64,000 nucleotides of DNA from Camillea tinctor (lineage: Eukaryota; Ascomycota; Sordariomycetes; Xylariales; Xylariaceae): contig MU394052.1 in assembly GCA_022578605.1 (NCBI GenBank), positions 1,178,001 through 1,242,000 on the forward strand, in the 5' to 3' direction. The translations under genes were made by a program, and so were the position numbers. Under the pieces are notes generated by a model. The model did no database searches and had not been told where the DNA came from. It worked only from the letters and a program-made list of their open reading frames with translations. Below are positions 36,017 to 47,855 of this stretch, one piece after another (positions within the stretch are counted from its first letter, which is position 1; every line of letters begins with the position of its first letter).

Positions 36017-36037
36017 GGTACCTACCTAGGTAGGTAA
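36017..36037. repeat. CCTAGGTA-type palindromic motif
   Basis: GGTACCTACCTAGGTAGGTA, one of the dispersed palindromic words of the window. Confidence 0.7.
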
Positions 36038-36359
36038 TTAATAAGTTGACTAAGAAAAGAGGCCCTAGGTTAGTTTACAACCTCGGTCTTCTTTACCCCC
36101 CTGCCCTCTTCCCCAGATATAGTTAACATTTATGCGCCAGGCATAAAAAAAGAAAAAAAAAATCAAGACTCGACACTATGGACCTTCTATTCACAGCTTG
36201 CCTAGTCTTCGGGAGGAAGCTAAGTCAGTAGTTTCCGCCGAGTGATCGTGGTACTTCAATTATACGATGCAGTTTCAAAAGCCCGGTTGGTATAGATGGT
36301 AGCACAAGTGCTACCTCAAGTATGAAAATATCACTCAATGAAAGTCGCTCATACAATAT

Positions 36360-36393
36360 TTTTTTTTTGGGGGGGGGGGGGAGGGGAGGGGAG
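36360..36393 (+). repeat. Homopolymer block, T run then G run
   Basis: A run of T followed directly by a run of about 14 G and then GAGGGG units. Such a G-rich strand can form quadruplexes and is also a common place for assembly error. Confidence 0.85.
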
Positions 36394-38211
36394 GTAATGG
36401 GATGGAATTTTCCGTCGCGTACCTAGGATTGGAATCTAAATCAGATTTTGTGTCGTCAATAACGGTTGAGATGACATGTTAAGTAGGTGCCTGCTGTAAA
36501 TATCTACTCGTCGTAAACAGATCCCCCCCTCTTTAGGAACTGATTACCCCGCTGTCTGGGCACTTTTAAAAATATAATCAGCTTAAAAGAGTGTACCAAA
36601 TATTTTTAAGTTAGTTTAGGTAGGTACCTAGTATTCTCACCGGACTCACCTTAGGCCTAAGTTAGTCAATATTTCCTTTTTTATGTAGCACATGGTTAAC
36701 CTTAGACTTTTGGTGTTACACCGCTCTATAAAGGTAAAAGGTCAGGTGTGATGTTTAACAGTTGATCTATCTAATTTCAATATAGCACTAACTTAGGTCA
36801 GATCATCAATTCAATGTTCTCCATAGCAGTACTATAATAATTGACGTTTCAGCCATCTCGCCCTGATCTAGCGTGTAGCGGGTAGGAGGATTCTCGCGCT
36901 ATAACACCTTGATTTATAACTTTCACGACATGGGACGAACCGCACTGATGGGATCGACGCGATATACACTATACACATCGGTAGGTACGTATGCAAGTAC
37001 GTAGCCTCTATGAAGTATAACGCTCGGTACAAGGAGCCGGTCTGCATTGCATTGACTTTCATGTACACTACCCTATCTCGTTGAAGTTGGAGGGTTGACA
37101 GCAAAAGATGTGGGTGGATATTTTGGTGGGTTTGGGAAGGGTAAAGTAACGTTAACCTTTAAGCTCGATTTCGATGTCAATGCGCCTTGGGATATTCCCC
37201 GTAAACTCTGGGTCTACCTGGGTCTATATTATACACCAAGTAAGCACCTACCGAACCGAACTATTTTAAACTACAACATGTCGTTAAATGTGTACAACGT
37301 CGTAAGCTACGACAGCATTCGACTTTCATCGTACTACCTCTTCCGTCTTTGCACTTAGACACAGTCGTACCGTACCGAGAATATATATTTTTTGGTTCAT
37401 ATCCACCTCCGCACCTAATTATATAAACATTATATATTTGCTCTGGTGAGATGACGCACGATACTCCGTAATTCACATCGATGTAGGCCAAGAGTTGTAA
37501 AATGTAGGTTAAGGTCTTCCGAGCGTTCCCTTAGGTATGTATGTATTGTACACTAGCACGTAGTTGTACTACACTACCCGCTAGGTTAGGTCTTCCCCTC
37601 CCCTTCCCCCAGCTGGAAAATCAGGGGGATCACCATCACCCATTCATCTTTCCACTGGAGTTACAACTAAACGGCAAGCCCCGTGTTAATACCCCTGTCT
37701 GGCCCTGCTCGTATCCTTCCGTACCCCGCAAAAAGCCTATGTTCTACTGCCAACCTCTCCACACTTTACAGCTCGTGTATCTGATGGGTGGGTGAAGCTT
37801 CTAGACTTTCGCTAGCCAAGGTACTAATAGTTAGCAGATTTATCTTACATGCATCCATCCCATAACCTTCCCCCCCATAATCCCCCCCTCCAATACCCCA
37901 ATAACCCAGATAACCCCAAGCATTGAAAGGGCGTCATTGCTCGGAAGCCCTGTCCGGAAAGGGGTCGGCTGGACAAGGTATTATTATTGTACTTCTTCTC
38001 CACTTGTCATGATCATCCATCGATGGTCTCGTTAACCTTTTTTTTTCTTTTTTTTTTCTGTCTCCCCTTGGACAGATTTCTTTCGATAGCTAATAGTAGG
38101 CCGTGTCCCCCCATTCTCTTGTCTTATTTGACATTTGTTTTCCCTTTCCCTCTCCAATCCAATTAAACTATTCGTCCCGTCTACCTCTTGTCTTTCACCT
38201 GACACCACCCC

Positions 38212-38232
38212 CCTCCTCCTCCTCCTCCTCCT
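38212..38232 (+). repeat. (CCT)7 microsatellite
   Basis: Seven CCT units about 180 bases upstream of the Zn2Cys6 gene start, within a pyrimidine-rich region that may be its promoter or leader. Confidence 0.9.
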
Positions 38233-38409
38233 CCCCCCTTTTCTCATTAGTTTCCTGCTATACGACAATATCCCATCTGATGATTGCACTATAGCTGCAA
38301 ACGCACAACCTTCAAAGCTCCAGCTTGAGCGTTTTAACACGGCCGCGATCGTGACGTGACGTGAAACCTTCAAATATGTACATGCCCTTGCGCATGTCTA
38401 GCCGGCAAT

Positions 38410-40659
38410 ATGTTGCTGTATACTAGACTCGCCCCGCCCAAGGTGCCCAAGAGACGTTCTCGAGCAGGTCAGTTCGCTATTATTCTAAATATTCCTGTTC
38501 TGCTCTGTATTACTGCATGACAAGCCTGGTCACCATGCATCTTTTTTATTTATTTTATAGTCTTAGCCCTACTACCGTATCCTCCCATGCTACCCACTTA
38601 CATATGACTTGAACTAACCAATGCGTCTTATTTCACAGGTTGCACTTTTTGGTATGTAAGATCCTAGGCTACATGACCTCACCTTCGCCTACTACGTGTT
38701 TCGTTGACGAGTGTTCGGTTTCCTAACGCGTTTACAGTAAGGAGAAAGTACGGACATAAATCTCGCAGTTGATGTTTTCCCATGCAAATTTGTTTGAAGA
38801 TGTGCTCTCTAACTCGTGACTTGCTGTTATTAGAAGAAGAAATGCGACGAGAATAGGCCTCAGTGCGCACGTTGTGCCGAGCGCGGCATCGAGTGCACGT
38901 ACGAAGCAGTGAAACCTCGCCAACGCAGGAGGAAAGAATCCCAGTATAGCTTCATACAGGATGCGCAGCTATTAGATGACGAAAAACTTGATGGCTGTCA
39001 ATGGCAGGATGAGGATATCGACGAGTTTGGAGACTCTAATTTCGGGTTACTTGACGACAAATTCGACGATGCCACGATACGCACGAACCTCGCTCCTGTC
39101 ACCGCCGACGATACCGTGTCCCCCACAAGCGTAGCACCACATGCGCTCAATGCAGCTAAAGACGAGAAGAATATATCCAAAAGTATTGTACGGAGGAATT
39201 CAAACAACAGTCTCATCTCAGGCCCGCGGTCGCGGGTATCAGACCTGGCTGTGATTGCGCCCCGTCCCGTGGCATCTCCCGCCCTAGAGTTTTGCATACC
39301 AGCCTTCTCGGAATTCTCAGATCGATCGAACCGCCGCGCATTGGTCGATCACTTCTGTAACGTGCTATCGCATCTCATAGTATTTCGAGAGGAATCGGGT
39401 AACCCCTTTCAACAGTTGGTTCTTCCACTATCTTACGAAAGCACCTCTGTTATGAACGCGATATATGCCCTGGCCAGTGCCCATCTGGAATACCGTGGCG
39501 TAGGAAACGCCGAGAAGTCTATCCATTTCCATAACAAGGCCATACAAGGCTTGGCTCGATTGATCGAGAAGGGCGATAGAGTCAATAAGAATGAACTCTT
39601 AGCCGCCATCATGCTACTCGTATATTACGAAGTGGTACGTATATCCTGTTTAGACAGGGGAGAAACTAGAAGCTGACAGAAAATCAACTTAGCTTGTTCA
39701 ACGCGGCAGGTCAAGTATTGTGGATGGACATCTCAAAGGTGCTTTAACGATTATGGGCTCGTCGCCGGATTCCAGCCCGGCTGGCCTCTTCCTTGAACGA
39801 GTATGTAGATATCGGATGGGCCTTGACGTTCCGCTTTCTGATCGGATTTTAGGCATTTCGGTTTTACGATGTGATCACAGCGTTGTCATTAGGGACACCG
39901 CCTCTTTCCACTGCACCAGCCGCCGGTTGCCTCCTCCCCTTTCCTCCACTCGATGCACCGCCTGCATCCCCGCTTAGCAATGTAGACAGTCTACTCGGTA
40001 TGGCTACCACGTTATGGCCCATTATGCACCGTCTATCGAACCTGCTTTCCCTGAAAGCCGAGCTTGGTCAAGCTCTTCGGATGAATCAATCGTCCAAGGT
40101 GGCGGTTCTTCGGACTGAATTCGAAACAACATCTCAAGCTATCGAGGCCGCACTTACCCAATGGAAGCCATGTTTACCGTCGAACGTCACAGTCCAGGAG
40201 GGTGTGCTTGAGGTTGTTGAAGAGGAGGTATCAGAGAAACAGCGACTACAGTCTATACTGCACAATGCACTTGCATATCGCCATAGCGCTTTTGTTTATC
40301 TATATCGTACCATCTACGAATACCCGCCAAGCCATGCGCTGGTACAAAAGCACGCTCACACGTCTCTGCTCCACTGTGTTGAGACAGTTGCCCACAGAGG
40401 CCCCATGGGAGCTCTGCTATGGCCTCTTTTTGTAGCTGCATGTGAAGCCATTAGCGAGGAGGATCGAGCATTAGCGAAGAAGGCGTTCGTCGCAATCGAA
40501 ATGCGACAAGGTATGACCAACATCGAGCAAGCCTGGGGTATTATTCGCGAGGTCTGGAAGAGATTGGATCTCCTAAACGATTATTCTATGGAAGGGGAAG
40601 ACACGGATATCTGGAGGCAGGTAAGCGCCGAGATGGGAATTAATATTGTTTTCGGCTAG
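38410..40659 (+). CDS. Zn2Cys6 transcription factor with micro-exons (fungal_trans_2 type)
   Basis: Six exons, 38410-38467, 38639-38651, 38738-38747, 38834-39634, 39693-39800 and 39853-40659, give 598 residues. Exons 2 and 3 are only 13 and 10 nt. They were recognised because only this splicing rebuilds a perfect Zn2Cys6 cluster: C21-x2-C24-x6-C31-x6-C38-x2-C41-x6-C48, reading GCTFC|KEK|KKKCDE. All donors are GT (GTCAGT, GTATGT, GTACGG, GTACGT, GTATGT) and acceptors AG. The cluster is followed by a basic linker (KPRQRRRK). Residues from about 150 on show the helical repeats of the PF11951-type regulatory domain, with [22 protein letters not shown] and [13 protein letters not shown] as recognisable helices. 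It should be a nuclear DNA-binding regulator; targets are unknown. The first 19 codons are the least certain part of the model. Confidence 0.85.
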
Positions 40660-41880
40660 GGTTCTTCCGGATCTTCCTTCGACAAACGGAAGCAGTATTC
40701 CAAGGCATAAATGGCGTTAGGACCGATCGGCACGAGCACCAACATGTTCATACTAGTGGCCGGCATACATTTTGTAACCCCTCTTCCCCCCTCCCTCTCT
40801 TTGGTTGATATCAAGCAGTGTCTACGAAACTGTGGGGTGAGATTCTGGCGTTCATTTTCTAGGAAAGTTGATGTTTGAGGGTTAGGGAGGAAAAAAAATA
40901 ACATAATGATACCCTTGTTACTAAGGACAAGCTCTCTCAATTCTTCGCATAATGTGCTGATAAAGGGGGCTCCTATATGCTTCTGGAATTGTAGTACGTC
41001 TCTAGACCTATGCATACTACTCCATGCATTCATGTAAAAGGGGCGCTGAAAAGAACTCGGATAGTTTCAATCAATTCTTTTTGCGTTATCATGAAGAAAC
41101 TTCCAAAGTAGGCCTTCTACTCCAAGATTACTGGCCTATCCATCTACCAAATGCCATCGTGGGGTTTCAATGCAACCGCCCGTTCCTTTATGCTGGGCTC
41201 TACCCCTTTCAGTAGGATGACCGGGTAGAGACTTGTCTAGACCACATATATGAACGAAATACACTGGGTATTTCTCGCGTAGAGATAATTGTACATATAT
41301 AAAACCCTTACCCAAATACAATGCCAATGGCTACCAGCATAGGTAGCAACTCTCCGCTTCCCTCCCCCCAGCATCTACATCGAGTTTAGTTAGCTGCGCC
41401 CGCCCATGCTTGCAATCCCTGTGGCAGCTTATGGTCCGTCTGTCTCTAGCCATTGCTTGGCCAGAGCGGTCTTCCAATCGACATGGAATTCGCAAAATCG
41501 ATTAGCAAATGGGAAATTCCAGTTCCCCATTCGAGGGCGAATGATATCTGACACCCGCCGTCAGGCTGCTCGATCTTGGTCATCGGTCGGGCGCGATCTA
41601 CCTTACCTTTCCTGCTTCTTTCTCAGGCCGCGACAGGTCGACCTACTTCCCTACACACCTACCTTACTTACCAACCAACCATGATGGTGTGTGTGATGGG
41701 CGAGGGGAATGTGCATGCGTCGAGACTCATTTGACAGACCTCTGCTGTTCCCATCTAGGTGGTACGCGAAGCGGAGGGGAGAGAAGGAGGGAACTGCACG
41801 ATGGGGCGAAAAGAAACAGCAAGGGCACGAAAAGAAAAAAACTATCAGATCACCTGGTCTCTTTTTCATAAGGATGAGGG

Positions 41881-41905
41881 TTTTTTTTTTTTTTTTTTTT
41901 TTTTT
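41881..41905 (+). repeat. 25-base T run
   Basis: Uninterrupted T homopolymer followed by CTCTTACTTC. Confidence 0.9.
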
Positions 41906-44137
41906 CTCTTACTTCACCCTAAACCTCCTCAACCGCTCCGCCCTTCTGCCCCCTCCCCTTCACCCCCCCAGGTCCGGGTCACCGTGGGTTGTCAGACATG
42001 GGGGAGATAACCGACTGGTTCCTCGATGTCACCCCGACACGACAAGGCTATCAGACTAAGGTAAGAAGACGTGTACCTGTACATACCGATTCGACTAGGA
42101 TCTGCGCGCTTTTGGTTTTATCTCGAAGTCGTAGGTACTTTGAAGGTCAGATTCTTTGTGGTAGCAGAGATCTGTCTATCCCACGCCCGGAGCGGGAAAA
42201 GAGGGCTTACCCAGTCCCAGTTCTCGTCAACGAGAATGGTGATAGGTAATAGATGTAATATGAATTCGTAGGGCGGATCAAAGTTCCGGAAGCCCAATCC
42301 TCCATTTTGAGACATTTTAGATTTCTGGCTCCTGTGTTGGCCAGGCATTGATCTGATACCCTTTTTGCTTCGTGGCCTCTAATGCGAGTGGATGGCAGGG
42401 GAGTAGGTATATTCAGAAATATATTCGCATGTATTTCTTCTTCCCTCCCGTCGCCTTTCTCCCCCCAGCCCCCCTGTCTCTTGTAAGAGAGGTTCATGTA
42501 GAAGATACTGACGGTTACTTGCATATGTACATCGTGATTAGACACATCCTCCCTGTGCATGAGCTCCATCAACGGAGCATTCAAATGCTGGTTCTTGCGT
42601 GAGTAAATGGACATGAACCTCTCCTACCGGGGAGCAAGCGCTCTTTACGCCCACGGCAGGTCGCATGCGCTGCACGTTTTGATGATTCAATTGGAGAGTT
42701 TCGGTGTAAGCCACGTTTTTTCCTGGTATCGTTGTTGGATTGCCATCTCCATCCCTCTCTATCCCTCTTGGGGATTCAGGTAATTCTTTGAGAACTTCTA
42801 ACGGGTTCTATGGAATTTCCGTATCAACTATTAGGTTGGTTGATCGGCTAGTCTCGAATGCTTTTGCAGGCCGGGTTGCCGACGGCACGGTATACGATGA
42901 CTTCTGCTCCTGTTCCCCATATGCGACCAACCCTCCGCAACTCAGATCACCATCCTCCCGCATCCCGGTAAAGCCGGTTAGACAGTAGACCAGAACCCTA
43001 CATATGACGAGCAGCCAAGTAGCCAGCGCTGACACGCGCAACCCCCCGACCGGAGTCTCTTCCTTGGGTACAGGGTCTTCTGAGTGTGTATTCTTCCCCA
43101 CCGATGGCCGTGACTTCATCTGTCGCCACGGCGTGTCTCTCGTTAGCAAGTAGGATTGCTTGGTTTTCCCCCACGTCGTTATTCATGAGGTCAGGTTAGT
43201 CACACCGCTTACACAAAAGAACTCGCAAAAAAACCAAGGCGTTGGTTGTTTGCCAGTTAGAAGTCAGTTAGAAGCCTAGTGTATTTGCTTTTTTATGTAA
43301 TTCGTGATAATTATTATTGTATCGATACTTCTAGCGTGATCGACTGGAATTGGTGGTGTAGGAGGAGAGGAATATACTAGTGTACGTACCGTTGTATAGA
43401 GGACCTCATATACTCCTTAGTAAGTATACCTACCTGCATGATGTAGTTGTAGTTGCACACGTTTTGTGTGTATACCTGGGTACTTACACATTGACGTGCT
43501 TCCCCCCTCCATCACAACCACTTGTCCAATCTACATAATCTTTAACTCGTTGGAACGGACTGCTACCATCTCACAACTACGTCGTACGATGCAGGTCGGA
43601 GGGGTTTCCCCTCGGTTTTCCCTTCCCTACCTACCACTACTCCTGCCACTACTACTACCTAACTCCTACTAACTTACAAACCCAAACTAACTTAATTTAC
43701 CTACCATAACCGAACCTAACCTAGATGTAAATCTCTTTTTACCTTAATACATGGTTTTCCACTAGTAAAGTATCTAGGTTAGTTTCTTAGGTTAGGTACC
43801 TATCTGTGTGCCGTAGTAGTATATACATAACCTAACTAATGTACTGGATAAGATTGCTTACCAACCTACAAGTTAGGTAGTATTCTCTCTATCCTATACT
43901 TTCTTTCTTTTCCTTTTCCCTTTTCAACTTACTTTTACAACCTACTTAGCATTTGAGCCAATCTGTCTATCTATTCACTCACCTACCATCTAGTAAAATA
44001 TATTATGAGAGATACCAAATAAATCAAAGTCGAGGAAAAAGAAAAAGAAAAAAGAAAAAAACGCCACCCTTTGCAATTGCATACAACTCACTCACCCATG
44101 CGCCCACGTACATAACGCACCCATACACGCGCGCAGA

Positions 44138-44241
44138 CACACACATATACATACATACATACTCCGTACATACGCACACACACACATTACATACACACAC
44201 ATATATATATACCTAGGTATATATATATATGTATATATATC
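44138..44241. repeat. Compound CA/TACA/TA microsatellite with central palindrome
   Basis: CA repeats, then TACA repeats, then two TA runs that flank CCTAGG, so the end of the tract is a perfect-looking palindrome (TATATACCTAGGTATATA). Confidence 0.85.
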
Positions 44242-44522
44242 ATATAACATAACATAACCTAAGCTAACCTACATGATATACTATCCCGAGATAGTCAAAC
44301 TAATGTGCTTGTAGCACACAGCACCCTTACCCTTGACTTGCGCGATGGTGGGCTCCAGAATAGAAACCAAAACCCCACAGTTTGATTTAGGAGCCCACAA
44401 TAAAAAAAGACCGCCCCACGGACGGACACACGATGGTACTTCGACGGTAGAGCTCCCTTAAGTACCCTCCAAGCCCATCCCTCCCTCCCTTACAAATTCC
44501 CACGACGCCGCCGCGCCGAACG

Positions 44523-44889
44523 ATGGCGACTCTTGTCAACAATGGGCAAGAGGTGTTGCCAGCACCCAAGCAGATCCGCTTCGTAAACAACCAAGGACAA
44601 CCGCCGACGAAAAGGAGGAGGATAAATGCTGCATGTCTCACCTGTCGCAAGAGGAAGACACGGTGTGCTGGCGAACATCCGACCTGTTCTACCTGTACCA
44701 AAAATGGACATACCTGCCTGGGATACTCTGACGGAGCCGGCACTGACAAGAAGAAAGACTCGAGCTCGGTTGGAGGCCAGAATTCTGCCGGAGACCCGAA
44801 CCAGGTCGATCCTGACGATGACGACTATATGGACGAAGATGCCGACTCTGACCGCAGACAGCAACAACCGCTTCCGAAGGAGGGAGAAA

Positions 44890-44935
<46 letters not shown>

Positions 44936-47855
44936 AAAACAACAAAAACAAAACCCACAGTCAAAACACCAAAAGTCAGTACAGAGTGAAAGCAAACAAA
45001 AACAATTACACCAAATACAACAAAATTTCGAGCATGCAGTAGAGGATGAGACCTCGGAGCCCACCACGCCTGCAACGCAATTGAAGTCGGAAAGCATGGA
45101 GTGGGAAGAACACCAGTCGCAAGCTACACCACGGCCCGAGACTCTTGCCCAGCGACCATCCAACCCGCGCAACCATTCATTTTCGACCGAGGGTGGCCGC
45201 AGTGCCACCAGCCGCTCGCCGACCCAGCATCATAATGAGAGCCATCGCGTTCCTTACTTCCGCTACTTCGGTCCGACCGCCATCGTGCCCGGCTTCAAGC
45301 AAATGGTCGTCAAGGTCCGGGACCGGCGACACAACTCCATGTCGGCCACATCTCCCAGCACCGGTTCTGTCTACGGCGGATTGCTGACTGCGACAAACCC
45401 GGACCACGAGCTTGGCCATATTGAAGATATGCCCATTTATGACCCTAACGATACGAACCCCGTCCATAAATTAATTCTCAATCTCGTTGAAACCTTCTTT
45501 ATACGGCTGGGGAGCAATTACCCCTTTTTGCGCCGCAAAAAATTCCCTGCCCTCGTTAAAGAGAAGCGCGTTGAGCCCATTCTAGTTGATGCGGTCTGTG
45601 CCTTAGCTGCTCGGTTTTCTGATGTGCCCATATTCAAGAAATGGAATGATGGAAAGTTGGCGAAATCGGATTATGGCCGCTTCTATGCACAGCGAGCCAA
45701 AGCTGCTACCGTGGACACATTTGCGTGTCCATCCGTCGCTGCCGTCCAGGCCTGTTTATTGATGGCATACAATGGCTTCGGCGCTGACCAGGATAGTGCG
45801 CTCTGGATGTATTTAGGAGTCGCGATACGTATGGCAGTAGACCTAGGTCTCACGAAAGAAGACGGGATCAAGTATCGAGGCGCTAAGGACCCTTGGTGTA
45901 CCCGTTGGTATGATAGGCAGCCCGCTGATGAGTTCTACGATACTAGCCAGGATAGCAGTGAGGAAGATGCATTAAGCCCACAAGAACAGAAAGAGGTTGA
46001 GCAGGAGCGCATCGACACCTTCTGGGCTGTTTTCTTTCTAGACCGGGCTATCTCTTCCGGTACGGGTCGTCCAGTCACACTCAAAGATGACGACTTTGAT
46101 CTCGAACTTCCGACTACCTCTATTGATCCAGCATCAGGTTGGCCCGATCCGAAGGCGTCGTTGCTAAGAATTATACACTTGTATGGTCGAGTGTCCGATG
46201 TCTTGAACGTCATTAAACACCCTCAGGATCTCACCAAGGATAAATTGCACCAGCTTGTGCTGATGGAAAACGAACTGACCAAGCTTCACCAGGACATGGA
46301 ACCTCGGCTTCGGTTTGATGCCAACAACTTCCAGGCGCACGTCAAGAACGGACAAGGCACGACATTCATATTATTGCACTTTTGGTTCCATTCATTGATA
46401 ATTGTCCTGCATCAGCCTACGTTACTTACCCGCCAGGGCACGATAGACCGGAAGCATCAGTTAAAACCCCATAGTCGTGAACTCTCTATGTCGAGTGCTA
46501 AGACTATTACTGATATCCTAGCTTTTGCTGAGCTGCTTGACCCAAAATGCTTCATTGGTAACCCATTCACATCACAGCCCATTTACATCGCGGCTTGTGC
46601 ATTTCTCATGGAATCCAAGACAACTGCCTCGCAGCCCATGCCCAGAGATTTAACATCACCTGGGGCGAAGAGCTCGGGCTTTAGGAGTGGAACAGCTGCG
46701 ACCGATCCAAACACATCCTCATCCTCAAAGCACCTGCTATTAGCATCTGCAGCAAACCAGAATTATCAAGTGTGCTACAAGGCATTGAAACAAATGCACA
46801 CGTACTGGGGCGGCGTACGTTATATCTTGACTGTCCTGGACCATAAAGCGCAGGGTAAATGGGACTGCGAGACGTACACCAGCGAAGAATACGAAAGCAC
46901 GAAACGCAGTCGCCGAAACAGTGCTGTCCAAAGGTATACGAATGGACTAGAATATCCAACCGAGCCCATTCCAGATAATCCGTTGGCATGGTCCTTGACG
47001 GGGACGACGAACTCTCCCAACTCAAGTTTAACTCTACTATTCCAGAATCCAGTTAGTGGAGCAGGAACACATCATCACGGTCACCACCATCACACTCATC
47101 ACCGGCCCCCTCATAATCATAATCATCAGCAACAGCAACAGCAGCAGCAGCAGCAACAAGCTGCCCAATCATCTCAATCAAGCACAACGACCACCGTACC
47201 GGTGTCGGCACCGACTCCGCCTGGCAATATGATATATGACCCTATACGTCAAAGTCTTCCCGAAACTACATCTATGTTCCCACCCGCCTATCCACAGCCT
47301 AATACGTCGGCTCTACGGCATAGCGTCCACCATCACAGAAGAGTTTCAAGTTCGTCGGCCCGAGAGAAACCACATATGCAATTCGATAACTTACCTTCGG
47401 ACGATGCCACCAAGGGTCCTTCCACCCCAGACAGTAAAATGCCTATTTCTATGCCGGCGCCGGCCTCTACGGCCATTGCTTCTACATCGTATACGCCTTC
47501 GTCCCAACACTCGTCGGGGTATGATCAGTCTAGTTATCCTACTGGCACTTCCCCCACGAGTACTCAGAGTCATACTTTTGGATCAACTAATCACTCAACA
47601 CCTGGTGGAGGCGCTGCATATTCATCAGATGGAGGGCCGTCCAACTTTGCGCACAGTAGTAGTGGTCTCGCACCTAGTGGTTTTTCATATCTAGGACCGC
47701 CAGGCTCCAACTTACATCTACTCACGTATGACAATGAGACGGACATTGGTCAGCACCTTACGAGCTTTGAGCACGCAGAAATGATGAGCTGGTTTGGGGA
47801 TTATTTCCCGAACGATGTTTTGGGGTTGTACCCGGGAGATTCTAGCATGGGATGA
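44523..47855 (+). CDS. Large intronless Zn2Cys6/fungal_trans transcription factor
   Basis: A single open frame of 1110 residues. The zinc cluster is C38-x2-C41-x6-C48-x6-C55-x2-C58-x6-C65, preceded by KRRR, a likely nuclear import signal. A pure glutamine tract covers residues 124-138. The central part (about 310-700) is a fungal_trans (PF04082) domain, with LILNLVETFFIRLGSNYPFL, LVDAVCALAARFSD and LWMYLGVAIRMAVDLGL as typical helices and the RPVTLKDDDFDLELP block. Before it lies a conserved-looking VPYFRYFGPTAIVPGFKQMV segment. After residue 840 a His-rich stretch and a second run of about 11 Gln follow, then a long Ser/Thr/Pro-rich tail. It should be a nuclear regulator of the kind that controls nutrient or catabolic genes; I cannot name the ortholog safely. 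Long frames on the opposite strand over the Gln codons are shadows. Confidence 0.93.
44892..44936 (+). repeat. Coding CAG/CAA tract (15 Gln)
   Basis: Mixed CAG and CAA codons, 15 in a row, followed by a further Lys/Gln-rich low-complexity stretch to about 45030. Confidence 0.9.

Larger units (their letters stand above)
33605..38409. other. 4.8-kb gene-poor interval
   Basis: No gene recognised. Contains a (CTATAT)5 microsatellite, a T/G homopolymer block at 36360-36393, CCTAGGTA palindromes (36017-36037) and a CCT repeat. Open frames are short and lack family features. Confidence 0.5.
40660..44522. other. 3.9-kb gene-poor interval
   Basis: No gene recognised. Holds a 25-base T run, the CA/TA complex microsatellite, and many CCTA-type words between 43640 and 43880. 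The GC-rich stretch directly before 44523 is probably leader of the large Zn2Cys6 gene. Confidence 0.5.

Noticed and set aside
44490..45208. Minus-strand frames rich in Leu, Ala or Cys over the polyQ codons
   Set aside because: Antisense reading of CAG/CAA repeats; the plus-strand Zn2Cys6 protein accounts for the region.
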